A stretch of DNA of 64,000 bases from Aquanectria penicillioides (lineage: Eukaryota; Ascomycota; Sordariomycetes; Hypocreales; Nectriaceae). Under the pieces are notes generated by a model. It was given only the letters and a program-made list of their open reading frames with translations. It did not search any database and was not told the DNA's origin. Positions 12,648-23,970 of this stretch are shown here, piece by piece; positions within the stretch are counted from its first letter, which is position 1, and every line of letters starts with the position of its first letter. The position numbers were made by a program, and so were the translations under genes. Where the stretch lies: contig PYIU01000011.1 in NCBI GenBank assembly GCA_003415625.1, positions 2,059,001-2,123,000 of the forward strand. The letters run 5' to 3'.

Positions 12648-13696
12648 GGCAATAGGGGGAGAAAAAAAATAGATTGTGGGTTGTCGACTAGGTAGTTTGA
12701 GTGTCTGATGTTCGAATTACGATATAGATGGATCAACCCTGGTCTGTAGGGGGTAGTACTTATAATTTCAATCCCCCTAATCATTTCACATTGCCGAAGC
12801 AGCCCACCATTCAAGTCTAAACGGCATTTCCAGCGTGACAGAGGCTGCCAATCCACGGCGGGGAAATGCAGCCATCGGATTCCACATCCGATTATCGATT
12901 GCGCCTCATGCCGGCATCACGTGTCATCGGAAAGGGTTTCCGTAGCGTCTTGGCCCGATCGTACCGGGATGCTCTCATTCGCACTCAAATGGGTAATCAA
13001 CAGTCCTATCCCTACGCCCGTTTCAGTCACAAGAGGCAATCGATGGCGACAGTGGGTCTCAATTATCCAAGTGGAAACGCGGAGAAATGGAGCTTCGAAC
13101 GGCTATCAGTGGGGTGCCAGGATTTACTATCATGTATTATCTGGAACTATCTTGATTCGGCGAGGACACAACTGCTCACTATCTGGTTATGATACTAAAA
13201 ACATTTGAAAGATAAGGAGAGATTTCCAATTAGTCGTGACGCTTGGGTCAAGTGAGGTCCTTCAATCAGTTGGGTCTAACGCAACGAGTCTCGTCACTGG
13301 CAGCATGAATGGACGTTTCACACACAAATTTGACAACCGTTTTCATCAATTTATAAAGCAAAGTTAGAACCTGCTCATGAACAGCAATTGGTTCGTAGTC
13401 TTTATTCTCCATCTTCCTTTAGAATTTGATAAAGTACCGTGGATGCACTGAATTTCCACGCCTCAAAGACACCCATTTTTGAATGGTGTTACCATGCTCC
13501 ACTGCCATGGCTACGCGGGACTACCTTGCCAATCCTCGTTGTAGGTAATATTAGGTTTTCTTCTAGCTTCACATTTTCAGCAATATGCAATGTCGAGATG
13601 AATGTTCAAGCCAGCTATCGTGGAATATATTGGCTCGATGAAACTGTCTAGGCTGGAGCTGGAGTGGCCACACTATTTGCTAGCTACGATGCGCAA
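12648..13696. other. Intergenic
   Basis: Upstream region of the cupin gene and 3' flank of the permease. The short open frames show no conserved motif. No repeat or RNA gene was recognised. Confidence 0.45.
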
Positions 13697-15702
13697 CTAC
13701 CATAGTTGAACATAGGTAAGGAACCGTCTCCATCGTGGTTGTCTGTAGTACTCATCCAGTTGGTTTATTTCATCCACAGTCAACGGCCGCCTACCAGTAA
13801 CACAGTCTGCGGTTTTCGGGTCCCTCCATGGAGTTTTGTAAATGATCTTGTAAGCCAAGGTGAAACCAAAGATGACAAGGAAGCCGATCGTGTACTCAAA
13901 GAAGTTTTCTGCCGTAAATCCCGCTCCTCCCTATTCTTAGTGTCAGTCGTGAATGTCTAAAGAAACCATAATGAAATGTGCGCTTTACTTACAACGGGTC
14001 TGATTCCAGCAGCAAGACAGCAGGCAAGCAAGAAGACAGAAATCAACATCAACCAAGATGGTGCAAGTGGCCAGGCTGTAGACTTCCAAGCATAAGTCTC
14101 CGAAAACAGTTGGTCATTCTGTGCCTTGAGAGCGCAATGGAAACGCCAATTCGTAAAGGCAATAATAATCCAGTTGGTAAAGAATGAGGCACTGGTAATG
14201 GAAATGAGCCAGTTCAAAACCTTCAATCCGTCCGCTGTCAATAATCAGTACTGTGCCTTCCAATACAAGATCTGAGGTAATTCTCTGCTTACAAGCAATT
14301 TGCATGTATCCAAGGATGATGGATGTAAGGCAAGTGATGACCAGAGCCCAGCGCGGTCGGCCTTTGCTGTCCACCCTGGCAAGCCTTTCGGGGATGAGGC
14401 GCTGGTGGGCCATGGTTCTGAGCACTCTTGAGGACAGGTAAACAGACTCGGCAGCAATTGCAAGAACTCCGCACATCATTCCAGCGTTCAGCACAGAGCC
14501 GATTCCGCCAATGCCAGCATCTTGAATCGCAACGATGAAGGGCGAAGCCGTAACACCGCTTCCACCCATCAGTCTGTTATCGTCAGATCGAACCAGAATT
14601 GTAATAAAAATAACACTAGTCATATAGATGAAATTGACTCGAAACGGGACCAGCTTGGTTGCGTGAGCCAGGGAGTGGCGTGGGTTGGCTGTTTCGCCTC
14701 CCATAATACCAACGAAGACCTGGTCGCCCACTGCCCAACAGGCGAGCATCGCGCAGTTTGCAAATCCCTGAGATTATTAGCAACGTACTAATACTGGTCG
14801 AGACGTTTTCATCCTACCGAAAACCCATTCAGAAACCTAGGTAGCTCATTCCAAGTCTCTCCGTGATGGACGTGGCCATCCGGTCCAGCACCCAATACCA
14901 GGGCCAGGGAGAGAACAATGATGATGAGAAACAGGAAGATCTTGATAAGAGATGTGAAATACTCAAACCATGCGAAGACTGTGTTGGGCATGAGGAAGAT
15001 TATGATGCAAAGGGCGAGGAAAAGAGTCACTGGGGGTTCAGTCAGGTTGCATAAGCAAGGGCATGAAGGGAAACGCTTACCAACTCCCGCAATTGGGAAT
15101 GAGTTGTCATGATCCCAGTACTTGACCAAAACGTTGAAGAAACCGGCCTCAGCAGACACAATTGCAGTCCATCCTGTACTTGTCAGAGTGGATCCCCTGA
15201 TCCAAGGGAGATGCAAACATACCAAGCCATTCAGCAAAACCTGCACCAAAAGCCAAGGCTGGGTCCACCCATCGATCTGCAAAGTCGATGTAATTTCCAG
15301 ACACGGGAAAGGCAATTGTCATTTCCGAAAGAGCTTGAAGAGAGCCCCAGACACAGCTGCAAACCATCAGGTATGCAATGACCATGTTTCCAGGGCCTCC
15401 AGTTGCCAAGGCTTTTCCGGTAGCGATGAAGACACCGCTTCCAATGTTGGATCCCAGAGAGATGATCTGGAGAGGTTTTAGGTCAGTTTCCAATGTCTCG
15501 GACTCGGAAAGCCATCTCGGTGCCGTCTTACATGTACTTGACGTGGAGAGAATGATCTGTGAAAAGTACCATTTCGGTCATCGCCAACCTCAATAGTAGG
15601 CGCTTCGACGATGCTACCAGTTGGATGAAGAGTATCAAGTGCCTTCTTCTCAACCTCTGCCTTGCCAGATTGGCTATCGAGGGAACCTTCAGAAGCAGTC
15701 AT
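13697..15702 (-). CDS. Amino-acid permease, APC superfamily (YAT type)
   Basis: Plasma-membrane proton/amino-acid symporter of the fungal general permease type, 554 residues. Seven exons join cleanly: 15538-15702, 15223-15466, 15081-15173, 14818-15029, 14293-14767, 13993-14234, 13697-13930. The ATG is at 15700-15702. After an acidic cytoplasmic N-terminus comes the family signature FSPRQVHV, spliced within the gene to IISLGSNIGSGVFIATGKAL. Later motifs are GNYIDFADRW, WLGWTAIVSAEAGFF, VGDQVFVGIMGGETANPRHS, YLSSRVLRTMAHQRLIPERL and FFTNWIIIAFTNWRFHCALK. About 12 membrane helices are expected. The C-terminal tail ends WRRFLTYVQLW. It is divergent from the neighbouring monooxygenase, which may mean shared control. 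The substrate cannot be read from sequence. Confidence 0.9.
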
Positions 15703-16510
15703 GATGCGATTGCGATGAATTCTCAATGATTGCGCAGAGTAGAAAACAAACTAGATTCTGCTGGGTAAACCTCCCTGCATGAACCGGCGATGGCACGATA
15801 GTTAAGTAATAACGGCGGAATGAGATAACAAAAGGCGGTCCATGTGATTGAGGGTACGTGCGTCACTATCGTCACTCCCTGCTGCCCAGGAAGCACCTCT
15901 CGATACACGATATGAAGTTGCAGTAAGCTTGTCCTCCAAGGAAGATCAATGTTACTCTACAGTCCTGCAGATAACGATTTCGCTTAGCAGACTTCCCCGC
16001 AATTAGTCTAGACATTTGCTCTGACTTTCCCTAGTCCATCATACGCTGATAACTCAAATTCTGCGCTACGGCAGTCGTATCCCGACGTCCGATCCACTCA
16101 GCATACCCTGTAGTCGAAAACAGAGGCTACGGGACTGAAAGCCGATAAAGAGCCCGTGGTGATGGTTGCCATCCACGCAGCTGTGATATCGGCATCGACT
16201 GCGATTGGATTGTTTATTGTGTCGGGCAATGTGATCCCAGGGCCTTGGACGTGGGATAGCACGTATTCTAGTCAACGAGATCATGTGCAGACCTGATGCG
16301 GTAGATTTCATTCGTCACCCTGACTAAGAGGTCGCATCCCACTCCGCAAGCCTCTCCTGGAGCAGTAGAAAGGATCTGAACATAAAGATGTGTGAATCAC
16401 CTCCCGATCTATCACGATTATCATCCAGTATCGTGCACTCTAGAGCATTTCGTTCTTGTTGATTCAATTACAGGTTCGCCAAGTTCGCCAAGTCCACAGC
16501 TGCAGAAATC
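15703..16510. promoter_or_regulatory. Divergent promoter between permease and BVMO
   Basis: The 808-base interval separates two start codons pointing away from each other, so it must hold both promoters. I did not find a clear TATA box or a named operator by eye. Confidence 0.5.
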
Positions 16511-18130
16511 ATGCCATCATACATCAACGATCGTCCTCTGGACGTTATTATTATTGGTGCAGGCTTTGGGGGCTGTTATCTGCTCAGAAACCTGCGAAAA
16601 CAAGGGTTCCATGCCAGGGTCTTTGAAGAAGGCCAAGGCCTCGGTGGTGTGTGGTGGCACAACCGCTACCCTGGCGCTCGTGTCGATACGAATACCCCCT
16701 TTTATGAGTTCTCCGATCCCGAGCTCTGGAAAGAATGGGAATGGACAGAGGACTATCCCGGACAAGCCGAGATTCTCAAGTACTTTGAATTCGTTGATCA
16801 GAAATGGGACTTGAGCAAAGACGTTACTTTCGGCGCAAAAGTAACCGAGGCGTCTTTTGATGCCGCACAAAACCAATGGACAATCCAAACGGACCAGGGT
16901 CACGTTTCTTCGGCCCCTTTTCTCTTGCCAGCCATGGGATTCGCAGCAAAACTTTACATTCCTCAACTAAATGGACTGGAATCATTCCAAGGTCTCGCAT
17001 GCCACACAGCGAGGTGGCCAGAGAAGCCCGTAGACTTTAGCGGGAAAAGAGTTGGCATCATAGGGACAGGTGCTACAGGTGTCCAGCTTGTACAAGAGCT
17101 GGGCCCCATTGCTAAGAACCTCGTCGTCTTTCAGAGATCGCCAAACTGCGCATTGCCCATGAGAAAACAAACCTGGACTGCAAAGCGGCCTGATAAAGAG
17201 AGATACGCTGAGACCTTCAAGCAAATGAAGGCTTCCAAGACGGGCTTCAACTATCCTCAAGCTGTGAAGCATGCAATGGATGATACGCCCGAGCAGCAAA
17301 CTGCCTTCTTTGAACACCTTTGGCAGCAAGGAGGATTCGCACCAGCGCAAGCCAACTACGCCGATTTTATGACCGATCTGGATGCCAACCATTTGTTCTA
17401 CAACTTCTGGCGCGACAAGGTGCGCGAGCGACTGACCAAGAATGACCCCGAGTTGATCGAGAATCTCGCTCCTGAAAAGCCCCCATATCCTTTCTGCACG
17501 AAGCGCCCGTCACTAGAGCAGGCGTTCTACGAGGTGTTCAACCAGGATAATGTTAGTCTTGTTGCCGTGAAAAAGAACCCTATCGATGAGATTATCCCGA
17601 ACGGCGTAAGGTTGGCCGATGGAACAGAACACAGGCTCGATGCTCTTTTGCTCGCCACCGGCTTCGATGCAGTGACTGGAAGCTTCAGCAGATTAGACAT
17701 AAAGGGAATGAAAGGCAAGCTACTCAATGACGAATGGAGTAGAGGGTCCCGGACGTTTTTGGGAATGACAACATCGGGCTTCCCCAACATGTTTTTCCTG
17801 TACGGACCCCAGAGTCCCACAGCTTGGGCCATCGGTCCCATCATCTCAGAGATTCAAGGTGATTGGATCATCAAAACCTTGTCTCACATGAGGGAGCATG
17901 GGTATTCGAGAATTGACCCCAAGCCTGATGCCGAACTTGACTGGGCCCGCCAAACAAACGAGGCCTGCAATAAAACGCTCTTACCACTTAATCAGACGAC
18001 TTGGTACATGGGTGCAAACGTACCCGGCAAGCCGCGTGAGGCCTTGAATTACATGGCTGGTTTACCATCATACCAAGTGGCTCTAAATGAATGCATTAAG
18101 AACGAATGGTCGAGCTTTAACGTGTATTAA
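16511..18130 (+). CDS. Flavin monooxygenase, Baeyer-Villiger type
   Basis: Intronless gene of 539 residues. Class B flavoproteins of this type use FAD, NADPH and O2 to insert oxygen into ketones, giving esters or lactones. The FAD Rossmann motif GAGFGG is at residues 16-21, followed by GLGGVWWHNRYPGARVDT, typical of BVMOs. The fingerprint FxGxxxHTxxWP is complete as FQGLACHTARWP (residues 159-170). The NADPH Rossmann motif GTGATG is at 185-190, and a C-terminal ATG-type motif (LLLATGFDAVTGSF) is present. The ATG at 16511 follows upstream stops and gives a full-length family protein. Its divergent partner is an amino-acid permease. The real substrate is unknown. Confidence 0.93.
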   Translation: MPSYINDRPLDVIIIGAGFGGCYLLRNLRKQGFHARVFEEGQGLGGVWWHNRYPGARVDTNTPFYEFSDPELWKEWEWTEDYPGQAEILKYFEFVDQKWDLSKDVTFGAKVTEASFDAAQNQWTIQTDQGHVSSAPFLLPAMGFAAKLYIPQLNGLESFQGLACHTARWPEKPVDFSGKRVGIIGTGATGVQLVQELGPIAKNLVVFQRSPNCALPMRKQTWTAKRPDKERYAETFKQMKASKTGFNYPQAVKHAMDDTPEQQTAFFEHLWQQGGFAPAQANYADFMTDLDANHLFYNFWRDKVRERLTKNDPELIENLAPEKPPYPFCTKRPSLEQAFYEVFNQDNVSLVAVKKNPIDEIIPNGVRLADGTEHRLDALLLATGFDAVTGSFSRLDIKGMKGKLLNDEWSRGSRTFLGMTTSGFPNMFFLYGPQSPTAWAIGPIISEIQGDWIIKTLSHMREHGYSRIDPKPDAELDWARQTNEACNKTLLPLNQTTWYMGANVPGKPREALNYMAGLPSYQVALNECIKNEWSSFNVY

Positions 18131-19209
18131 ATTTAATTTCATCAGGCAATGGAATCGCACCTCTCATTTCTTTAATTCGATAGATCTTAACTTGATAGAT
18201 GGAAGTAATCTATTGTCATGTTGAGATAACCTGGCGAGTTGACGCTCCTTTCGTAAAGCGTGATTTCCTTCATTTCTCATTACTGGTGCCGCTTCAGGGG
18301 AGAGCAACCTGGTAAATTTTGAAGTACAGTTCCTTGGGCTGAAATATTACGAAAAAAACATTGGCAGACGGCCATTACTTTCGCGGAAGAGAGATGCACT
18401 AGCCTATTCCTAGCTAATATCGACCTCGACGACTTTTTCCGGCCACTCAGGTGCCTATTGCCAAGCATCTCAAGACACGGTTTGTCCTCGCCACTGAGAC
18501 ATCAACAATGGGGGTTCGATTCAGAAAATCATCCAAGCCCATGTTTTATACTTAGACGCTTGGATTGCATACTCAATAGTGCCGGTGTAGTGCCCGCAAG
18601 ACGGACAATTGTAAAGGTTCTGGTGGGAATGTTTGGTAAAGTTAGCAATGAGAATCAGTGCCAGGTAAGGTAACTAAGTACTCTTATTTAAATCACCCTT
18701 CCCACGACACCTAATCCTTTTTCAGCGGCGGATATTGATGTGTTGACCAATTCAAATGTATTTCGTGCCGCTCTGATCGGACTAAGGTGTCAGTTGGTCA
18801 GCCTTGTCGTTTCAGTTCATTTCCAAATGCTGAGCCTTCAGGTCTGTCATGAATATTTAACCGCAGCGCTATGGTAGGAATCCAATCAATCTCATAGATT
18901 ACTTAGAGTAGCATGAGCATAGCGTCTCACGGAAACGTTTTACTGACCCTCGTGAAGTGAGCACTAGGTGCTTTAGTCCATTGCCCCGCATTACAAGCCA
19001 GAGGCCCTCATGGATTATCGCCGAGTATCCCTGCACCAGGAACATCAAAAAGCGCTGCTCAGCCCATTTGCGGCCATTTCGGCCTCCCAGCTGTAGCTTG
19101 ATATCCACCACCACAGGACCGCACACCTCAGGCAGCTTTCGAAAAACACGAAACTCCAGTTATCCTTAATTCTTCGCACCCAGCCTGATTACTACGATCT
19201 GTGTCAGTT
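18131..19209. other. Intergenic
   Basis: 3' flank of the BVMO and promoter of the F-box gene. A minus open frame at 18899-19126 has no partner exon or family motif. I see nothing else. Confidence 0.4.
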
Positions 19210-21502
19210 ATGACTGTTAATTGCCTGTTGTGTGGTCCGCTGTCGACTGCTCGGTGTCACGGTGCGTGGGGAACTGAGGTCAGAGTCGGTGAGTCTTGAG
19301 TTCTCTCGCTTTTATCGCAAACCGCCAATGCCCTTAGTTTATGTCGAAAAAGGTAACTGGGACGAGGTCAAGGTTTCCGGGATTTCCCAGGCCGGAAACC
19401 CTTGGGACGCCAGAACTGTGCTCGTTGATCCTACGAGCCGATATGATGACTACAACCTCGACCCGAGTTCCCTTATCCAAGTAGTTCATCATCCATCGCC
19501 CATAAACACCATGATGGGCTCTGGTCACGACAGATTCTGGGGCTCGAAATCCATCAATCTTGTTGGAGCCTCCTGGCCAAGGTCTTCAACCCAAATCTTC
19601 GAAATCTCTTTCATGTTTGTCTTTCCATGCAGACTAGAGGTGGAGGGGATCTCGACTGGGGGCATAATTATGGGAGACAAATGGCCACATCCAGTCAGCC
19701 TTGGGAACCTCCGCCCTTGACTCTAGTGCCAGAAAATGACTCTATCTTCCACGACCCATTCATCATCCCTCTAATTGAGGAAATCTTTTCGTCCTCGAGT
19801 TCTGTGGGGAGGGTTGAGCGAGCCTGGCAGTCGCAGAACACCGAATCCAGAGTAAATGCTGACTGCTTCGTATCGATACCGCCTCAAATCTTGCAGATGA
19901 TCCTCGTCCATTTGCAGTCCAAAGATGCTTGTGCGCTGAGGCTAGCGTCACGCACATTCGCCGGTTTAAATCTAACAGAACGCTTCTGGTCGTCGCGGTT
20001 CTCGGAAGGCAACGAATATCAACACATATTTGAAGCTCAAAGCGCGAGACCAAAATCATGGAAAGCAGTGTACGATTCAGCAACTTGGAGGCGACATGAC
20101 CCAGCCTTGATCAACCGAAAACGCATCTGGGGCCTAGCTATCCAGCTTCGAAATATCATGAATCAAGTAGTAGATCCCTGTTGTGGCATTCCAAAGCAAT
20201 CTCCTTTTGAAGCGGATAAGGATGAGGATCTGAAGGCATGGCGTGTTGCGCGACGTGATCTTAATGGATTAGGAACTGTCTACTACGGGAATCCCAAGAC
20301 TCTCCACGTCCGAGTACTCGACCTACCTTTCATATTTGAAAAGATCCTGATTTCCTTTGTCAAATTACCGAATGGTGTTTTTATTTCAGGTATCCGATTC
20401 CAGCAAGAAAATAGAGATGAGCACAAACTTGGTTTCATCCATCCAGAGACAGAGATTCAACTAGTCATTCTACCTGGAACTACAATTTTTGGTTTCAGAT
20501 TAGCTTTTCGTAAAATCGGGATCACAGCAATTTCTGCAATCTTTGGGCATGAAAATTATTCCAGCTGGGTTGGAGAACACGAGGGCGTTCCGAAGAGGTT
20601 GCTACTTGGCGGCCCTAGCCGAGTAAAAGCCCTGAGAGCTGAGTTTGATGTCAGTAAATCCCTTGGCTTCTTCCAAACACACCGTACTTGTCATTCGTAT
20701 CAAGATCGCTAATAGATGTCTCATTTAGGCCTTCAAACTTGTCGCCTTGAGCGTCCCAATGGCGCCTGGAGAGCCTCGCGAGAACCTATCTCTTAGCCTA
20801 AGGCTCAATAGCCTTTGGTACCCTGACATCCCACCAAAGAACTTTCTGTTCGATAGCAATGCCAATAAGTATCTTACCGATTCTTCTCGGCAAAATTTGG
20901 CGCTATTTTCCACTGTTAAATTTGGCGGGAATAACTCCAAAGACCTTTCAGACCTTATCGAGATTGTTGGGTGGGTAGTAAATGCCAATGTGTTTGGCAT
21001 ACAATTTCTTTACGCAGATCCTACGAAAAACAAATCCTTGGGTCATATTGGACCATTGCCGGAACCTCATAGCACAATTCTCCCCACGCCGTTTCGACAG
21101 CATCGGATCCCGTTCGGAATTGATGGCCCTGGGGGAGAGAGAATTTCAGGCATTGAGATTCAGGGTGGACTAGTAGGTGTTATGCAACGGAGAGACCAAA
21201 GAGTCCCGTTCGGGATGAAGGTAACTGTGAACCTTTCAGACTATTTCACTCTAAAAATCCAATATTAACACAATCAGATTCGAACCAACCTCGATAGAGC
21301 CGTTATATTCCCTCCTCTTAGCGAAGGCAAATGGAAAACGAATTGGACTGTTGTTGAACCTTCTGGTAATATTGTGGTAGGGCTTTACTCAATAATAGTA
21401 AGTAGCCACCAGATGACTACACAGAATCGGCGCCTAACTTATTGACAGGGCCTCGGATTTCATTCTGTGGGTCTAATGTCTATCAATTCCGAAGAATCAT
21501 AA
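19210..21502 (+). CDS. F-box protein with conserved fungal C-terminal region
   Basis: Likely substrate adaptor of an SCF ubiquitin ligase, 667 residues as read. Exons: 19210-19288, 19338-19480, 19534-20649, 20729-21220, 21278-21397, 21449-21502. The N-terminus MTVNCLLCG and the motifs WDEVKVSGIS, SRYDDYN, HQSCWSLL and DLDWGHNYG belong to a widespread fungal F-box family (DUF7600-like). The F-box is SIPPQILQMILVHLQSKDAC followed by LRLASRTFAGL. The C-terminal part repeats G-rich beta-strand modules (FISGIRFQQ, RISGIEIQGG, ending GLGFHSVGLMS). The intron at 19481-19533 has a weak donor (gtagtt) but restores the frame. Without it there is a one-base frame break at about 19541. Confidence 0.8.
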
Positions 21503-22538
21503 GCGATAGCCTCCAAAAAGTCTTGGTCATCTACTGTGGCTTTGGCCATCTGCGAGATATTAGGCCCCTAAGGCTATTTCTTCTATCTCTCTAATCATAA
21601 ATCTATGCCTAGAGTCTATTCACATGTAATATTCATCTTCCACTATTCTTCCTACCTCATATCCCTATCTATATAGTCGCAGGGGATGTCGAGCTATGCT
21701 ATCAAAAGTTTGCAGCTTTGCTGAACAACCCAGCGCACCACATCAATATACCTTGGCACTATTTCTGAGTGTTCAATATGGGTCTTCAGTATATGTTTCA
21801 ATAACATATACGCACAACACACTACTGTTGATATTTGGCAACGGAGCTGGTCAAAAATGGTAGAGGAGCTTTCTGGAATCGAGCACACCATGATTCGTCT
21901 ACTGTGATCAAAATACTTTTTCAATATCAAGTAAATCCACATTCCTTGTTTCTTTTACTACAGCACCTAAGTGATTTGCTCGAATAGGGGTTCTTCAGGA
22001 AAGTATTTCCTTTGTACATGCAAGTTCCATCTGTCGACAGGTCGTGACGTCAGTGGAAGAGTGCAAGAGTACCATGAATATGTCAAGGAGAAAAGACTTA
22101 AATATTGTCTTTAGCTCCATCTATTGCGTCCCTAAAATAAGCGGGCAGGTTATTTCAGATCAGGTGAGTGAGCATAAATCATTTTCTCAAACCCGAATCG
22201 TGAACGCAATGGTGCCGACTCCATTCCTTTGATTTGCACACTTCAATTATTGGCTACATTTTAATACACAATGATCTTATCCCGATATTGGACCAGCAGC
22301 GGGCGCTCCGATCCCGCTGCTGTGGACGCAAAATGTCCTTCCCTGGAGCAGTCACCATCACCAGGAATGTCCCTTCACCAGCCTACTCCGTCTCGTGGCA
22401 CATCCTGCTTCGCAATCCGCCACTATCAAACTCAATTGTGGGTCTGGGATATCTACGAGCCGCCAAGCTATGAACAACAAAGGCCGCAACACAGATATCT
22501 CGCCATAGCGTATTTCTTCCGAATATTGGTCATTATTT
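21503..22538. other. Intergenic
   Basis: AT-rich 3' flanks of two convergent genes. Short open frames on both strands have no supporting motif. Confidence 0.4.
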
Positions 22539-23587
22539 CTATCTGCGCATTAACCAATCATTAATCATTTCCTGTATAGTCTTAGGGATTCGCTGAAGAA
22601 GGATGTAGAAGAAAAGCGAAAATTTTGTTTGGCTTGGTTTCATTTGAACCAGTCCAATGACGCTGTCGTTTCGCTTCCCTCTGGCGTCCCATGGACCATC
22701 CTCTTGCGTATGGGATGGCAGATAAACGGGGCTCTTGGTGTTACCGGAGGATGACGAGCTTGTGTCCCCCTCTTCGAGTGGCTCTTGCATAATATTGAGA
22801 CTCATGTCGGCTGGTCTTGAATTGTAGGTTTTGTTGGTGGAGTTGTCGGGTGTGTAGTCGGGTGCGGCCGTCTTCCTTCTTTGGAAGTAAGGTCTTAGTG
22901 ACGGCAAAAAAGCAATCGCAAGACTGATGTTGCAATCGAGAGTGCTCCGCAATTCTATAAATGGTGTGTATTAAAATATGCCCATCCGTTTTTGATATTG
23001 GAGGATGCTTGCCAACTAAGCTGATTAGGAGCTGGTTGTCGACTTGCGACGTTTGCATGGTGATGGCACGAACGAGGTAGAAGACGATGTTAATGATGCC
23101 CAGAAGGGAGGTTCCGTAGACGCTCATTTTGAGCTGCCATATCATTTGCAATCCAGGTACGATTAGCCAAGGAAAAATGAAGACTATCATCCAAGTCAGA
23201 ATTTTGGATGCTGGTGCATAGACTTTATGAGAACATACTGAGGAGATCTCCTAGGATATGCATAGTCCAGGTGACTTGGAACATGACAGCCACCTTATCA
23301 TTTGAGCGTTTGGTGGCGGGATCCATGGACCTGCATAGCCTTAGTCCTGGCTCTAGTATGGATGAACAGCTCTCCAGCCGATGACGCTCGTGGAGAACGA
23401 ACCAATTGGTTTGGATAGGAAGGCAGGGCATAAATAGCATCAAAATGCTGACAATGTATGCGATGATGACATTCCGACCGTTGCCCAGAGGAATATTCGC
23501 CGTGTTACCATAAAGATGGGAAATAGTTGAAGGTACAAGGCCAACAAGGCTGATGTACAGAAGAAGGACGTAAAGAATGGGATGGCA
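22539..23587 (-). CDS. Polytopic membrane protein, 5' end unresolved, with a GC-AG intron
   Basis: Unrecognised membrane protein. The main exon (about 23240-23587) may begin at an acceptor ctcag with CHPILYVLLLYISLVGLVPS, then YGNTANIPLGNGRNVIIAYI and MLFMPCLPIQTNWFVLHERH. The exon from 23183 to 23013 adds FPWLIVPGLQMIWQLKM and a further helix. The last exon, 22954-22539, begins LRSTLDCNISLAIAFLPSLR and ends in a long Ser-rich cytoplasmic tail. The intron 22955-23012 uses a GC donor (gcaagc) and an AG acceptor; GT alternatives break the frame. The C-terminal half resembles the last helices of SAT4/PTH11-like rhodopsin proteins, but that is tentative. No in-frame ATG is visible upstream, so a 5' exon is missing from my model or the gene is truncated. 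Confidence 0.55.
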
Positions 23588-23970
23588 CTGAGCCAGAATA
23601 ATTAGGAGAGGGATATTAGTGTGATGGCTCGTGATTCGTCTTCCAATTCACAATGAGTGTTTCTTAGTGTTGATAAAATCCTTCAGGTCAACGTTTGCCA
23701 CTGTATTTTAAAGGAGCATTTGCTTGAATATTAAGAATGAGAGGCATGTATGTATAATCGCTCAAAACTATCCAAATATTATTATATAATATCCTAAACA
23801 CAAGACCACCCGCAAAAACTTCCTTGTATAGATGCAGCCCTAACTCTTTTCAAGAGTTGTGTGAAAGTCGTCAGATTTAACAGGAAGGACTAGCACTGGT
23901 TGCTTCATTCGGCACAACCGAAGCAGTCCCCCAGTATCTGGTACAACCTTCCTTGCCTTCAGAATCCTCT

